A stretch of DNA of 64,000 bases from Symbiodinium natans (GCA_905221605.1 CAJNDS010001924.1:614501-678500), one strand, 5' to 3'. Shown: positions 1 through 10,774, counted from the stretch's first letter. The notes: generated by a model not told the origin, from the letters alone. Program-made: numbers and translations.

Positions 1-480
1 AAACCCTCAATACTAAACCCTAAACCCTAAACCCTAAACCCCAAACCCTAAACCTTAAACCCTAAACCCGAGACCCTACACTGGCCGCACATTGAGGGTT
101 TGGGGTTTAGGGTTTACAAGGCTGGGGGGATGGACTTGCAGCCTGACTTAGGATCCTTATCGCCCAATTTAGGTTCCTTAGAACTCGACTTGGGGGGGAA
201 GGGGGGGGGGGGGAGGGGGGCGTCCCAAACCCTAAACCCTAAACCCTAAACCCTAAACCCTAAACCCTAAACCCTAAACCCTAAACCCTAAACCCTAAAC
301 CCTAAACCCTGGGGGGGCCTCCTTGTAGGGCTTCGGGTTAATCTAAAGCCTAGTGTTGGCACAGGGTGCCGCCGGCCAAAAGCCCAAAATGCCTCCTGGA
401 TGCACACTGGGTTTAGGGCTTCCGGCTTAGGGTTTAGGGTTTATGGTTTAGGTTTAGGGTTTAGGGTTTAGGGCCTCGCT
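1..480. repeat. Telomeric-type repeats at the window edge
   Basis: The window opens in degenerate CCCTAAA units (1-70). A clean CCCTAAA array of about 11 copies follows at 228-310, then a G-strand TTTAGGG run at 412-475. A poly-G tract lies near 198-216. The mixture of orientations argues against a simple chromosome end; a subtelomere or internal array cluster fits better. No coding exon was recognised here. Confidence 0.9.
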
Positions 481-2600
481 TGCTGTTTTATACTTCGAAT
501 TGGGGCATCTAAGTCTTCCCTCTCAGGGTTCGGCGCCCAGATGAGAAGGTCTCGGTCCAGCTGGGCTTCGCCAACACCCTAAACCCTGACCCTCTTGTTT
601 TTTGACCAGCCCTGGCAGAATTTCATCCCTAGGTTGGTGGAAGCTCCGAAGTAGGAGTCCCCTGGTTTCTCTGCTATTTTCAGAAAGCAGTGCGCGATCA
701 AAGCCCTGCGCCACGATTTTGGCCGTTAGATTATGGGCTTCGGGTTTAGGGTTTATGGTTTGAGGTTTAGGGTTTATGGTTTAGGGCTTCGGGGGTGTAG
801 GGTTTAGGGTTTAGGGTTTCGTTTGCTCGGGTGACAGGCTCAGCCTCAACCGAGCCGAACACCCCCCAAACCCTTGTTGAACCCTAGAACCTCAACCCTA
901 AAGCGGTGGTGCCTCGTTTGGTTTATGTAGGGTTCGGCGTTTAGGGTTGTTTAGTATCTACAGTAGGGCTTAGTCTTAGGCTTTATAGGGCTTGGGGTTT
1001 TTGCAAAACTTTGCTTGAGGCCCCAGATTCTGTTCATCCCTAAGCCATATGCCACTGGCTGCAGTTTGGACGAGCAACCCGCCGCCGCGCGCCCCGCCGC
1101 GCCCGCCCCACCTCGCCCGCCGCGCCCGCCCACAGCGCGCCCGCCCCACAGCGCCCGCCCGGGGTGGGGGTGGTCGGGGTTGCCTGCTGCTTGATGCTCG
1201 CCATGCGCGTCATGGAGCACGCTGTAGGCCGTTTCTGGCACCAGAAACCGGTGCGCCAGCCCATGCGCAGAACCACATAGACATGCGGTTTCTACACCAC
1301 ATGTCTATTATACCATAGGTGAACCCTATAGTAAGTAGTAGCGCCGAAATTTCCTAACCAATTACCTCCCCCACCCGCCCACCCTCCTCCCCCTTCTTAG
1401 CAGTTGAGAAAGCAAGCAACTGAATTGAGTGGTCAACCGTTGTCTGTTCAGCTCTCTCAATCATGGTCCTCCTTTTGCGGCCGCGAAATCCCAGACATTG
1501 CGAAGCTGGAGAGGTGAGATAACCCAAAGCCTCTAAACTCATATAAACTCATAGACTCATAGCCCCTAAAGCCCAAACCCTAGACTCTAACCCCCTAACC
1601 CCCCTAACCCCCTAACACCCCAACCCCCTAACCCCCTAACCCCCTAACCCCCAAACCCTAACCCCCAAACCCCCTAACCTTTGTCATAGCTGGGTACCAT
1701 TTTACATGTTCAAGGGTACTTAAACCCTATAAGGAATAAGAATCTAAATGTTTTATATTATCCCAACCATGAACTCGTAACCCCCTAACCCCCTATAACC
1801 CTCTACAACCCCCTGCAACCCCCCGTACCCCCTATAACCCCCTACAATCCCCCTAGACCCCCCTATAACCCCCATAACCCCCAACCCCCTACAAAGCCAA
1901 GGGCTGCACCGTGCTGCAGCACTCAGTGAGGGTGCGGGCTCACAGGCTGGCGGAGGGTTGCTTGGGCAGCATATGAGAATATGAGGGTTCAGGGTTCACG
2001 GTTTAGGATTTAGGGTTTAGGTTTTTTCAATGAGTGGGCGCGCTGGTGCTGAAAGCACCCAGGTGCGCGCCCCGACCTGCATAAGCCCACCCCCGCTGGC
2101 GCTCCACCCTCACTTCAACCTCTCCGGGTTTAGGGTTCTTTTGAAACCTGATCGCGTGTTTGTTTTTTTTTCCATTTCGCTATTGGTTATGCAAGCCCCA
2201 AAAGCCGAAAAGTTGTCCGAAAAATTCTGTGTTTGAGGTTTGGCGTTGGGGGTTGGCTGGCGCTTTCGCCCCTTGGCGTGGCAAGGGATGATGTACATCA
2301 ACCGACGGCTCTGGGAACCTGATGATCTCTAACGTGCTTGGGGGGTTTAGCTGGCGCCGTCGCCCCTCGACTTGGCAAGTTGATCATTCTGCCGTCGGAT
2401 CTCTGCGGGCCCTGCTTGGAAGGGGCTGAAGTCAAGAGGGTTGCTGCGCGCCTTTTGAGGCAGGGAAAAAGGCCTTTTGGCACAGGCAGCCTCCCGGGCA
2501 AGGTCATTTTTTTACTGGGCAAGGTCATTTGTTTACTGGGCAAGGTCATTTGTTTTTACTGGGCAAGGTCGTTCTGTAAGTGAAATAACTTCTTGACGTT
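481..2600. other. Gene-poor stretch with degenerate telomeric repeats
   Basis: TTTAGGG variants occur at about 735-815 and 1985-2020. CCCCTAA/CCCCTAT variants fill about 1565-1680 and 1780-1890. A GC-rich patch of CGCCCGCC-like units lies at 1078-1165. Between 2490 and 2570 the phrase TTTACTGGGCAAGGTCATTT is repeated about four times, a short minisatellite. The small open frames on both strands look like chance frames in GC-rich DNA. Confidence 0.6.
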
Positions 2601-2674
2601 ATGGGATTCTTTGGGCGGGTGGGTGTTTTTTCTGGAATAACTTCTTGACTAGTGAATGCTTGGACTTGAGATGC

Positions 2675-2780
2675 TGAACCCCTAAATCCTAAACCCTAAT
2701 CCCTAAACCCTAATCCCTAAACCCTAAACCCTAAACCCTAAACCCTAAACCCTAAACCCTAAACCCTAAACCCTAAACCC
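2675..2780. repeat. Interstitial telomeric array, CCCTAAA orientation
   Basis: A few variant units (CCTAATC) run into about 11 perfect CCCTAAA copies. It is the left member of a convergent pair; the right member starts at 2899. An open exon lies between them. Confidence 0.95.
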
Positions 2781-2788
2781 TCACCCAG

Positions 2789-2893
2789 TCCAGGCGGTTT
2801 GCAGACCGCAACCCTTTCACTTGGTGGTTTACAGATCACATCAAAGATACGGAACGGACTCAGGCTTCCACCGCAGAGGAGTACGTGGTGAAC
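2789..2893 (+). CDS. Isolated exon of an unidentified protein between two telomeric arrays
   Basis: The segment is open for exactly 35 codons (105 nt). A CACCCAG 3' splice site precedes it, and a GTAAGG 5' splice site follows it immediately before a TTTAGGG array. The translation includes RFADRNPFTWWFTDHIKDTE and then AEEYVVN, with residue use typical of real protein. I do not recognise the family. The array to its left ends only about 8 nt before the exon, and the one to its right begins inside the predicted donor region. No neighbouring exon could be phased to it with certainty, so the rest of the gene is not identified. The alternative is a chance open frame, but a 35-codon frame with consensus splice sites on both sides makes that less likely. 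Confidence 0.5.
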
Positions 2894-2898
2894 GTAAG

Positions 2899-3015
2899 GT
2901 TTAGGGTTTAGGGTTTAGGGTTTAGGGTTTAGGGTTTAGGGTTTAGGGTTTAGGGTTTAGGGTTTAGGGTTTAGGGTTTAGGGTTTAGGGTTTAGGGTTT
3001 AGGGTTTAGGGTTCA
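2899..3015. repeat. Interstitial telomeric array, TTTAGGG orientation
   Basis: About 16 nearly perfect TTTAGGG copies follow a GTAAG donor-like sequence. It is the right member of the convergent pair with 2675-2780. Confidence 0.95.
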
Positions 3016-3205
3016 AGGTCACGTGAGCTGCTGAGAATTGTTCCGAGGCTACTCTTTGGGTCTAGTATATGTATACATGTCTTCGTTTGGGGTGTTAAGT
3101 ACCTAGGGGTTCAGGCTTTCCTGTAGTTTCCTCTGATAGTGTCCTATCAACTTCAGAGTGTAGGTTGACGATTCCGGACCGGAGAACAGGACCAGGAGGC
3201 ACCAC

Positions 3206-3959
3206 CTTAGTTGTTGTTAAGCGCGTGCTTAGTTAAGCGCGCGCCCCATCCAAGCGCACTTCTAACATATACATGCCAAGCGCGCTTTTGCTATATCGTG
3301 ACAAGCTGTCGCGCAAGTGTTTTTTGCCCAATGCAGTGCGTTTACAGAAGCCCAGAAAACGCACACAGCGACAGAAGCAGCATAGAGAGAAAGTGGTCAT
3401 GATTAGAGACGAAGCTTTCTGTTTCAATAGTAGCAAGTCGGTTTGCTGCAACCATGGCTGCCCGGCATGGCAAGCGGCTCTGTGAAGGGCCGAAGTTGAG
3501 CGAGCACCCGCTCTTTGGGGCCCTTCGCGAGTTTGAAGCCTGTCAGAAGTTCCTGGATGAGTTCGGGAGCAGCCCAACATTGGCATGTAGCCCACAGAAG
3601 CCTGTGGATCAAGTGCTGGCGTCTGGCATGGTCAGACTTCGGATTCCAAAGTCTGGCAGCGATGGCAGTCGGGATCTGTGGATGTGTGCAGGCTGCGGAT
3701 GGTGCGACTTCACAGCAGGAAGCGACCGCGCGCTCTTCCACATTTTTGCCACCACCCCAAACGCACCACAGACCAGACATTCCCATGCATGATTTTAGCA
3801 ACTTACAAGTTGGAGGTTTCCGTGCAAGCCGTGCGTTTCAGGGACTTGGAAAAACGCACCAGTGTCTCCTCTAGTACCTTACAAAATGCTCACCCCAAAC
3901 AAGCGCGCCAAGCGCGCTTACGCGCACAATCATCCAAGCGCTGCTTGATGACAACTTAG
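3206..3959. mobile_element. Small DNA transposon with 8-bp target duplication (hAT-like)
   Basis: Imperfect terminal inverted repeats of 17 bp match at 13 positions: CTTAGTTGTTGTTAAGC at 3206-3222 and its inverse at 3943-3959. The element is bounded by a perfect 8-bp direct repeat, GGCACCAC, at 3198-3205 and 3960-3967. Both subterminal regions carry several copies of AAGCGCG-type motifs, including the shared phrase ATCCAAGCGC. Eight-bp target duplications and subterminal motif clusters are typical of hAT transposons, and are also seen in P, KDZ and some Mutator-like elements. The element is 754 bp, too short for a full transposase, so it is probably non-autonomous. It contains the ORF at 3454-3792. 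The intact duplication suggests a fairly recent insertion. Confidence 0.75.
3454..3792 (+). CDS. 112-residue Cys/His-rich protein encoded inside the transposon
   Basis: This ORF sits centrally in the 3206-3959 element. The C-terminal third has closely spaced cysteines at about residues 78, 81 and 84 (LWMCAGCGWCDF) followed by histidines at about 96, 109 and 111. That resembles a BED-type or other treble-clef zinc finger as found at the N-terminus of hAT transposases. The N-terminal two thirds has no recognised motif, and no DDE or catalytic region is present. Either this is a truncated transposase N-terminus kept in a non-autonomous copy, or a captured host fragment. I chose the first ATG of the open frame. 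Overlapping frames at 3515-3874 and 3678-3959 look like shadows. Confidence 0.4.
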   Translation: MAARHGKRLCEGPKLSEHPLFGALREFEACQKFLDEFGSSPTLACSPQKPVDQVLASGMVRLRIPKSGSDGSRDLWMCAGCGWCDFTAGSDRALFHIFATTPNAPQTRHSHA

Positions 3960-4009
3960 GGCACCACGCAAAAAGCTGAGGGTTCAGGGGTTTCGGGCGT
4001 CCCCCAAAA

Positions 4010-4950
4010 TATTACCCTAAACCCTAAACCCTAAACCCTGAACCTCCAATAACCCTAAACCCTAAACCTTAGGGTTAAGAGTGCAGACTTTAGGGCAAGA
4101 AGCCTAGGAGCCTCCGGATACTCCTGTTTAGGGTTTAGGGCTTAATTATAGGGCTTAGGGTTTAGGAACCTCTAAACGGTTTTCGGGCTTGGGTTTTGTG
4201 AGTTTCGGACCACGAACTCGATTCCCTATAATCTTTCCAAGCGAAAGGTTCTTCGAAAGGACTAACCGAGCTTTGACAACCCCAAAAGACAGTGAACGGC
4301 TACAAAATCCTCAACCCTACTAAACCTTCTAGAACTTCGAATTAAGCCTTAAATCCCTTAAACCTAAGCCCCGTAAACCCCCTATAAACCCCCTAAACCC
4401 CCTAAACCCCCGAAAACTTACCTAAACCCCCTAAACTAAACCCCCCTGAAACCGCCTTAAACCCCTAAACCCCATAGACCCTCACCCTAGGTGACCCAGC
4501 GCCGGCCGCAAAGCGCACAAAGGCCGCGCCGCCTGTTTGGCGCTCTCCTCACCTGGCTCCCAGCCCATTTAGGGTTTCGGGTTTAGGGTTTAGGGTTTAG
4601 GTTATATAGGGTTTAGGTTATATAGGGTTTAGGGTTTAGGGTTACACCCTATAGGGTGTAGGGGCTTTAGGGGGTTTCGGTGCTTCAGGGGGTTTAGGAG
4701 GGGTTGAGGGTTTTAGGGTGTATAGGGCATCCACAGGGGGTATAGTGGGTTTAGGCTGTATAGGCCATGGCGCCGAAGAATGATCTCGTCCAGGCGCGCA
4801 GAGCCTAGACCTTCCTTTAGGGTTTAGGTTTTCTCGTTTAGGGTTTAGGGTTTAGGGTTTAGGGTCTAGGGTTTAGGTTTTCGGGTTTAGTGTTTATGGT
4901 TTAGGGTTTAAGCGTTCGGGACGTCAACCAGGCGAGCGCAGGCCTCGGCG
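4010..4950. repeat. Degenerate telomeric repeats, both orientations
   Basis: CCCTAAA runs lie at about 4012-4062. CCCCTAAA/CCCCTATAAA variants lie at 4370-4475, and TTTAGGG runs at 4565-4650 and 4815-4915. The stretch between has no convincing exon. A weak plus-strand open frame follows at 4970-5197. Confidence 0.8.
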
Positions 4951-5219
4951 CGCAAGCAAAGCAATAACCATGACTTCGCAGGTCTGCGGTCACTTGCATG
5001 GACATCCGGGCACCTTCTCCTGTGGCTTTTTTTCGAAGTATTGCTACTTCGACACAGCTGACATGGGAGCTCATGAGGTTCCAGAAACCTTATTTTCAGA
5101 GGGGGTCCAGGTTCTGTTGTGCTTCAGGTACCAAGTGTTCGAAGACTCGACGTCTGCAGGAGGGACCGGCTGCGTCTTCCGGGAATCTGCTCCCTAAGCA
5201 AACTCTGAGAACCCCTGCC

Positions 5220-6390
5220 TTAACACTTTACCGCCAGAAAGCCCAAACCCGAAAACCCTCAACCCCAAACCCGACAACCCTCAACCCAGAACCCCAAACC
5301 CAAAGCACTCAACCCACACCCCAAAACCCCAAAAGCCCTAAATCCCAAACCCCGAAACCCTAGCCCCAAACGGCAGTTCCCCGGCAACCTTTGAGAATTT
5401 TTCCCACGGCCTGCCTGCGTGGGTGGGGCACAGCTCCGGGGGCCCGTCGAGTCTCCTCGCACCTTTTAGGGGTTAGGGTTTTAGGGTTTTTGGGTTTTTG
5501 GGTTTTTGGGTTTTTGGGTTTTTGGATTTTTGTTTTTGTTTGGGTTTTGGGTTTTTGGGTTTTGATGGCTTATTTCGGTTTTGGGGTTTTAAGGTGTTAG
5601 GGTTTTAGAGGTTTGTATTTATTTGGGTTTAAGGTTGGTTAAATGGGCACATGCGCCCTTAAAATGGGCCCCTTACCCCTTTAAGGGTTCTGAAGTATGA
5701 CCCCTTGGGCTTTGTGGGGTTTACAAGCGTTCTAAGGGGTCCCTTTTCAGGGCACATGCTAAGGGACCATGTAAATACCCTCAGATAGGGTTTAGGAGTT
5801 TAGGAGGTTATAGGGGTTCAGGAGTTTAGAGGGGTTTAGGAGTTCATAGAACTCAAAAAAATCGTATAGGGTTTGCGTCCCGAATCGTGTGTTGACCGAA
5901 AGTGTTGAGAATTTCTTCGTTTTAGAACCCATGGGTTCGCAATTCGGTTATGATGATTAATATATATATATATATATACACATATATATATACATATATA
6001 CAGATATACATATATACATATATACATATGTATATATATATATATATTTATATTTATATTTATATTTATATTTATATTTATTTATTAGTTTTTTTTTGGG
6101 GGGGGAGGGGGGGGGGGGGGAACCTTCTAATCTTTTGGGGGCTTCCTGGCTGGGGCTGATTGGCACCATGGTGCCTCCTGAGGGTCCCTGGGAGCCCTGG
6201 AGGCGCCTTAAGCAAAAATGGGGTTCACGTTCAGGGGGGGGTCAACGATTTGTAGGGTTTAGGGTTTGGGGTTTAGGGTTTCGGGTTTAGGGTTCTAGGG
6301 TCTAGGGTCTAGGGTCTAGGGTCTAGGGTTTAGGGTTTAGGGTTTAGGGTTTAGGGTTTAGGGTTTAGGGTTTAGGGTTTCCTAGACGAT
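5220..6390. repeat. Diverged telomeric and AT microsatellite block
   Basis: CCCAAAACC-like degenerate units lie at 5230-5365, and GGGTTTTT octamers at 5466-5530. A TA-rich microsatellite with TATATACATATATG palindromes runs from 5958 to 6085 and ends in a TTTATATTTATA run. A poly-G tract lies at 6098-6120. A TTTAGGG/TCTAGGG array lies at 6250-6385. All open frames here are translations of the repeats. Confidence 0.85.
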
Positions 6391-6579
6391 CCCTGAACCC
6401 TAAACCCCAAATAACCCGAAGCCACAGCCCTACAGAGATAGCCTTGGTACCCTTGAAGCAAAGGCAGCATGCTAAGCAGTACCAAGGCGCACTTTCCAAC
6501 CCTTAAAGCTTTCGTGAATGAAGGTCTCGGCTGCCTTGCACCCTCTAAACCCTAAGGTCTACTAAACCCTACATAGGGT

Positions 6580-7300
6580 TGAGGGTTTAGGGTGTAGAGT
6601 TTTAGGGTTTAGGGTTTAGGGTGTAGGGTGTGAGTTAGGAGTTTAAGCAAAAGACACGGACGACGGCACCGGCTAGAAATCAGCCCCCCCCCCGCCCGAC
6701 TGGCCAAGCAATGAGCCGTTGTTTTGCGGATCGAGCTAAAGACCGGGTCAAGTTGCGCTCCATGCCTGGGTTGACCCTAGACCCGAATCCCCAAACCCTA
6801 AACCCTAAACCCCAAACCCGTAACCCGAAACCCTAAACCCTAAACCCTAAACCCCGGACCCAGAATTGTGAGGGTTGGGGTTTTAGGGTTGAGGGGCTGT
6901 AGGATCTTAGGGTATCGGCTAGGCTGAGGGTTGATGGCGCTATGTGGTTTAGGGATTGTTTGGGTGTTGGGGTTCAGGGTTCAGGGTTCAGGGTTTAGGG
7001 TTTAGGGTTTAGGGTTTAGGGTTTAGGGTTTAAGGTTTGGGGTTTAGGGTTCAGGGTTCAGGGTTTAGGGTTTAGGGTTGGAAGGTGTAGTAGTCTGCAG
7101 GCTTTGCGTAATAGAACAAGAAGGGTTCCAAGAACCAAAGGACCCTTTTAAGGGACCTCAGGGGTTATTAAGGGGCTACTCAGGTATGTCTGGACTCATG
7201 GGTTACCTAGGGGAAGAAGATTAAGGGTCTCTTCTGGGGGTCCCTCCTTTGGGTTTAGGGTTTCAGCATTTGGGGGGGGGGGGGGGGGCCCGAAATCCAG
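6580..7300. repeat. Telomeric array cluster (6785-6855 and 6965-7080)
   Basis: CCCTAAA units lie at 6785-6855, and TTTAGGG mixed with TTCAGGG units at 6965-7080. A poly-G run is at 7270-7288. The 110-bp spacer between the two arrays is itself degenerate telomeric sequence and shows no exon, unlike other convergent pairs. Confidence 0.85.
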
Positions 7301-7349
7301 AATCCCCTTAGCTCTAATACAAACACTAGGCCGCTCAACCCTACACCCG

Positions 7350-7543
7350 TAAATCCTAAACCCTAAACCCTAAAACCCTAAAACCCTAAACCCTAAACCC
7401 TATACCCTATACCCCATACCCTAAACCCTAAACCCTAAACCCTAAACCCTAAACCCTAAACCCTAAACCCTAAACCCTAAACCCTAAACCCTAAACCCTA
7501 AACCCTAAACCCTAAACCCTAAACCCTAAACCCTAAACCCTAG
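7350..7543. repeat. Long CCCTAAA array ending in CCCTAG
   Basis: More than 20 CCCTAAA copies run to 7540. The last unit reads CCCTAG, giving an AG that can serve as the 3' splice site of the exon starting at 7544. Confidence 0.95.
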
Positions 7544-7632
7544 CTTGGCAAGGGCAAGAAGCAACTCCCGACTCTTGTGGCCACCGCCGTTTCCAGCGCG
7601 GCTCTGCCCAGAGGCTTCCAGTCGCCTATGCG
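7544..7632 (+). CDS. Exon bounded on both sides directly by telomeric repeats
   Basis: The frame is open for 29 codons plus 2 nt. It includes LGKGKKQLPTLVATAVSSAA, a sensible protein composition. The exon begins right after ...AACCCTAG and ends at ...ATGCG|GTTTAGGG, so the left array would supply the acceptor and the right array the donor. I do not recognise the protein. It is on the same strand as 2789-2893 and 8109-8198, but that they belong to one gene is only an inference. The minus strand is also open here; the plus strand is preferred because both array edges match splice sites only in that direction. Confidence 0.5.
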
Positions 7633-7765
7633 GTTTAGGGTTTAGGGTTTAGGCTTTAGGGTTTAGGCTTTAGGGTTTAGGGTTTAGGGGTTTAGGGTTG
7701 AGGGTTTAGAGTTTAGGGTTTAGGGTTTAGGGTGTAGGGTTTAGGGTTTAGGGTTGGTTAGGATT
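7633..7765. repeat. TTTAGGG array beginning with a GTTTAG donor
   Basis: This G-strand array has some variant units (TTTAGGC, GTGTAGGG). Its first base pairs form a potential GT 5' splice site for the exon to its left. Confidence 0.9.
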
Positions 7766-8004
7766 AGGCCTTGGGGTTCATACCGGCTTCAGGGTTTTGG
7801 GGCTTTTGGGGTTCACAAGAGTTTTAGGGCTTTGGGGTTTTTGGGTTTGGGGCCTTTTGGTGTTTATAAGGGCTTTTACGTTTTGGGGTGCTTGGGGTTT
7901 ATAAGGGGCTGAGGGTTTTGGGGGCATTTGGGGTTTAGAAGGGTTGAGCCCAAGTATAAGTTGAGGAATCTTTCCAAAATCAAGAGGTATTTGGGACCCC
8001 AGAC

Positions 8005-8070
8005 CCCTAACCTCTAAACCCTAAACCCTAAACCCTAACCCCTAAACCCTAAACCCTAAACCCTAAACCC
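8005..8070. repeat. CCCTAAA array
   Basis: About 8 units in C-strand orientation. It is the left member of a convergent pair with 8199-8282. Confidence 0.9.
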
Positions 8071-8108
8071 ACAAAACCCTTCGGGTTGGACTCTCACCGG
8101 TTTTCCAG

Positions 8109-8198
8109 GGGTCCCCTCGCTGCGGAGTCCCGCAGTGAGACGGAAGCCTCAAAGATCTGGGCGAGATTTGATGCTGTCTTTCAAAGGGTCCATGTCGG
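8109..8198 (+). CDS. Exon of an unidentified protein ending at a telomeric donor
   Basis: The frame is open for 90 nt (phase 2 to phase 2), containing AESRSETEASKIWARFDAVF. It is preceded by the acceptor GGTTTTCCAG. The exon runs into TTTAGGG repeats, with the donor read as GTCGG|GTTTAG. The composition is strongly protein-like but the family is unknown. It lies on the same strand as 7544-7632; both use a phase-2 donor at the start of an array. Confidence 0.5.
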
Positions 8199-8475
8199 GT
8201 TTAGGGTTTAGGGTTTAGGGCTTAGGGTTTAGGGTTTAGGGCCTAGGGTTTAGGGTTTGGGGTTTAGGGTTTAGGGTTGAGGGTTTTGGCCCATCATAAA
8301 GAACAGTGGTTGCCATGTGCTAGGCCCGTTTTTCGGCTATGCATGGACCCATTGACGCATAGACACGTTCGCACTTGGTGCTGTTTGAGCTTCGGCCCTC
8401 TGGTCTTTCCTAGGCCCTCTTGCAGGATCATTTAGGGTTTAGGGTTTAGGATTCTAGGGTTTAGGGTTTAGGGTT
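8199..8475. repeat. TTTAGGG arrays 8199-8282 and 8430-8475
   Basis: Two G-strand arrays with variant units are separated by 150 bp of unique DNA. The second abuts a short CCCTAAA run. Confidence 0.85.
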
Positions 8476-8479
8476 GCAA

Positions 8480-9236
8480 CCCTAAACTCTATCTCCCGAA
8501 GTGCGCTACCAAATATGGCCCTAGAACATCATAGTGAAACCCCTCCCCCCGACCCAGCGGCCTCCACACACAAATAGCGCCTAAGTCGAGCTTCGTCCGA
8601 AACATATGGCAATTCCTGACCCTAAATAAACCCTAATAAACCAACCCTAAATGGCTGTCTCCTGTGGCAGCCTGCATGGTTTCATGCTGAGTCTTGCCCG
8701 TTCTCTACATTGCGGGTTTGGGTTTTGGGGTTTAGTGGCAAGGGTCTGTTCAGGTGACGGCCCTTATACTCTAGGGTTTATTTGGGGCTGGGGCTGTGAA
8801 AGGATTTAGTGTGCCGAGCACCATGAATGAGACCATCTGTAGCATGACTACTTATGTAAAAGGGGTACCCTTTTCGGTGGGGGAGTCCTATATCAAAGAT
8901 CAGGGTATTTTGGGGGGTACATATGTTGGAAATGCTCATATATGCTTGAGAGTCGTCACTTAGCTTTCCAGCACATCCTGCTGGAACTCCAGCACAGGTG
9001 CTGAAGGAGCCTTCTGCTTCCGCCTCATTTCATCGCGGAAACTTAGCATTCTGCCACAACAACCAGCTGTTCGGGATCAAACACGGGTTCTGCGTGTTTA
9101 TCCCCTAGTAGCCAGACAGGGGGCTGCATGTATCGCTTCAGCTTCTACAGTTCCAGCCGTCGGTGGAGGGACCTTCCGGGCCGGAATTTAATGCGTTTTA
9201 ACGCTTGTGACCACGCGGCTTAGACACGAACTGCCT
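8480..9236. other. Unique sequence without a recognised gene
   Basis: No exon with convincing splice sites or protein-like composition was found. The segment around 8865-8935, with phrases like GGGGAGTCCTATAT and TTTTGGGGGGTAC, resembles dispersed segments at 22,880-22,970 and 33,130-33,180 and is probably repeat-derived. Confidence 0.4.
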
Positions 9237-9356
9237 TGGGGACGAAATGAACCCTAAAAGGGTTTAGGGTTCACATTACCTTAATAGTGATTAAAGTAGT
9301 ACTATTAAACTAGTAGAGGGTATATGACCCCAATTTTAGGGTTCATTTCGTCTCCA
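9237..9356. mobile_element. 120-bp inverted-repeat element (MITE-like)
   Basis: The arms at 9237-9259 and 9334-9356 are inverted repeats matching at 22 of 23 positions, with core GACGAAATGAACCCTAAAA. The inner end of each arm is itself one telomeric unit (ACCCTAAA / TTTAGGGT). The interior is AT-rich. No clear target duplication was seen. A single-copy hairpin is the alternative; other copies were not found in this window. Confidence 0.55.
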
Positions 9357-9474
9357 GGGTGCACTGGAGGAATCACGCACGCGCGGATGATGGGGTTGCG
9401 ATTCGCCCCGCGGGTCTTCCCGGCAGGACCCTAAACCAACAACCCAAAAACCCATAAACCCCACAAACCCTGAT

Positions 9475-9635
9475 ATACATATATATATATATATATTTGT
9501 TTTTTATTTGTCTATTTATTTAATTATTTCTTGAGGTATATGTGTAAATATGTACATATATATATATACATATGTATATGTATATACATATATGTATATA
9601 TATATATACATATGTATTATATATATATATGCCCC
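9475..9635. repeat. TA/CATATG palindromic microsatellite
   Basis: TATATATATA runs are interspersed with ACATATGTATAT palindromes, close in sequence to the block at 5958-6085. Short frames translating as alternating Ile/Tyr are artefacts of this repeat. Confidence 0.85.
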
Positions 9636-10315
9636 ATAAAATCGAAACCAGGGCGTGCACTTGGGATCCCAGCTCAGGAGGGAGGAGGTTGCAAGGATGC
9701 TGCATGCCTACCGTAGTCTTCCTGGTTGGGCACTGGTTGGGGTTAGGGTTTAGGGTTTAAGGTCGAGGGCCGGGTCTAGGGTCTAGGGGGTAGGGTGTAG
9801 GGTGCAGGGTGAAGGGGTTGGTGGATAGCTCCCTCATTCCCTACTAAGAACCAGTAGGTAATTCCGAAAGATCACTTTTAGTCTGAACTTTCCCTAAGAA
9901 GTTTCAAGGAAGGTTCAGGGTTTGTTAGGGCTTAGGGTTTCGAGATGCGTTCGCATCAACTCGGCTTGATGAATACTGTTCTCTTACCCAGTGCTGCCCT
10001 TCTCCCTTTTGTTTTAAAGTTTGGTTCTCTCAGAACCCCAGAACACCTAAACCTAACCCCGCACGCCCCTAGGGGAAACCTCGTCACGAATGTTGAGCCC
10101 CATTGGAACGTGATTCTTTCGGTTTGGGCTTTAGGCTTTCCGGTTTGGGGCTTGGGGTTTAGGGTGTAGGGTTTGGGGTTTGGGGTTTTTTTGGCTACCC
10201 TATTTCGGTCTTCAGGCTGAGGCAAGGCACTGAACCCCCCACGCACTGAATGGCTAGATCAAAGCAATTTTCCCTTAACCCTTAACCCTAAAAACCTAAA
10301 CCCTAAACCCTAAAC

Positions 10316-10437
10316 CCGAGACCGTAACGTGGTGCAGATTCCTTGAGCAATCTGCCGAAGGCAAACTCACAAGGCTGCCAATTCAGATCCCAATCGTCAG
10401 GCACCGCCCTTTTGAGCTTCGGCAGCAAGCGAGCGCC
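10316..10437 (-). CDS. Minus-strand exon of an unidentified protein with telomeric donor
   Basis: The frame is open for 40 codons plus 2 nt, including VPDDWDLNWQPCEFAFGRLL, which has a clear protein-like composition with aromatic residues. The 3' splice site reads CTCTCAGCAG|GGC. The 5' splice site reads CTCGG|GTTTAGGG, the start of a telomeric run on the coding strand. No family was recognised and no partner exon could be phased to it. Confidence 0.5.
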
Positions 10438-10774
10438 CTGCTGAGAGCCCCGCTTGAATGATGCTTGTCAGTTCGCATTCTAGGCGTCCAAGCCTGTACC
10501 CTTCATCCGAAGCCCTACGCCATAAAGTTGAAAAGTACAGCCCGCCCTGACCCTTAAAACCCCTAAACCTCGGACCCTACACCTTAAGCCCCATCCTTGG
10601 CTGCAAGAGATTACTTGGACCCCATTATAAATGCAGTTATAACCCACTTATAAGCCCCTTAAGTCCCCTAAGAGGTTATAATTGGAAAATAAATACAGAA
10701 TTGGGTTAAGTACCATGAACCTCCAAGTACAGATAAGGGGTCATGATCCGGCTCCAAACGCCCGTTGGGGGTTC

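Noticed and set aside
5836-6169. Ile-Tyr repeat frames around 6 kb, 9.5 kb and 26 kb
   Set aside because: Translation of TA-rich microsatellites.
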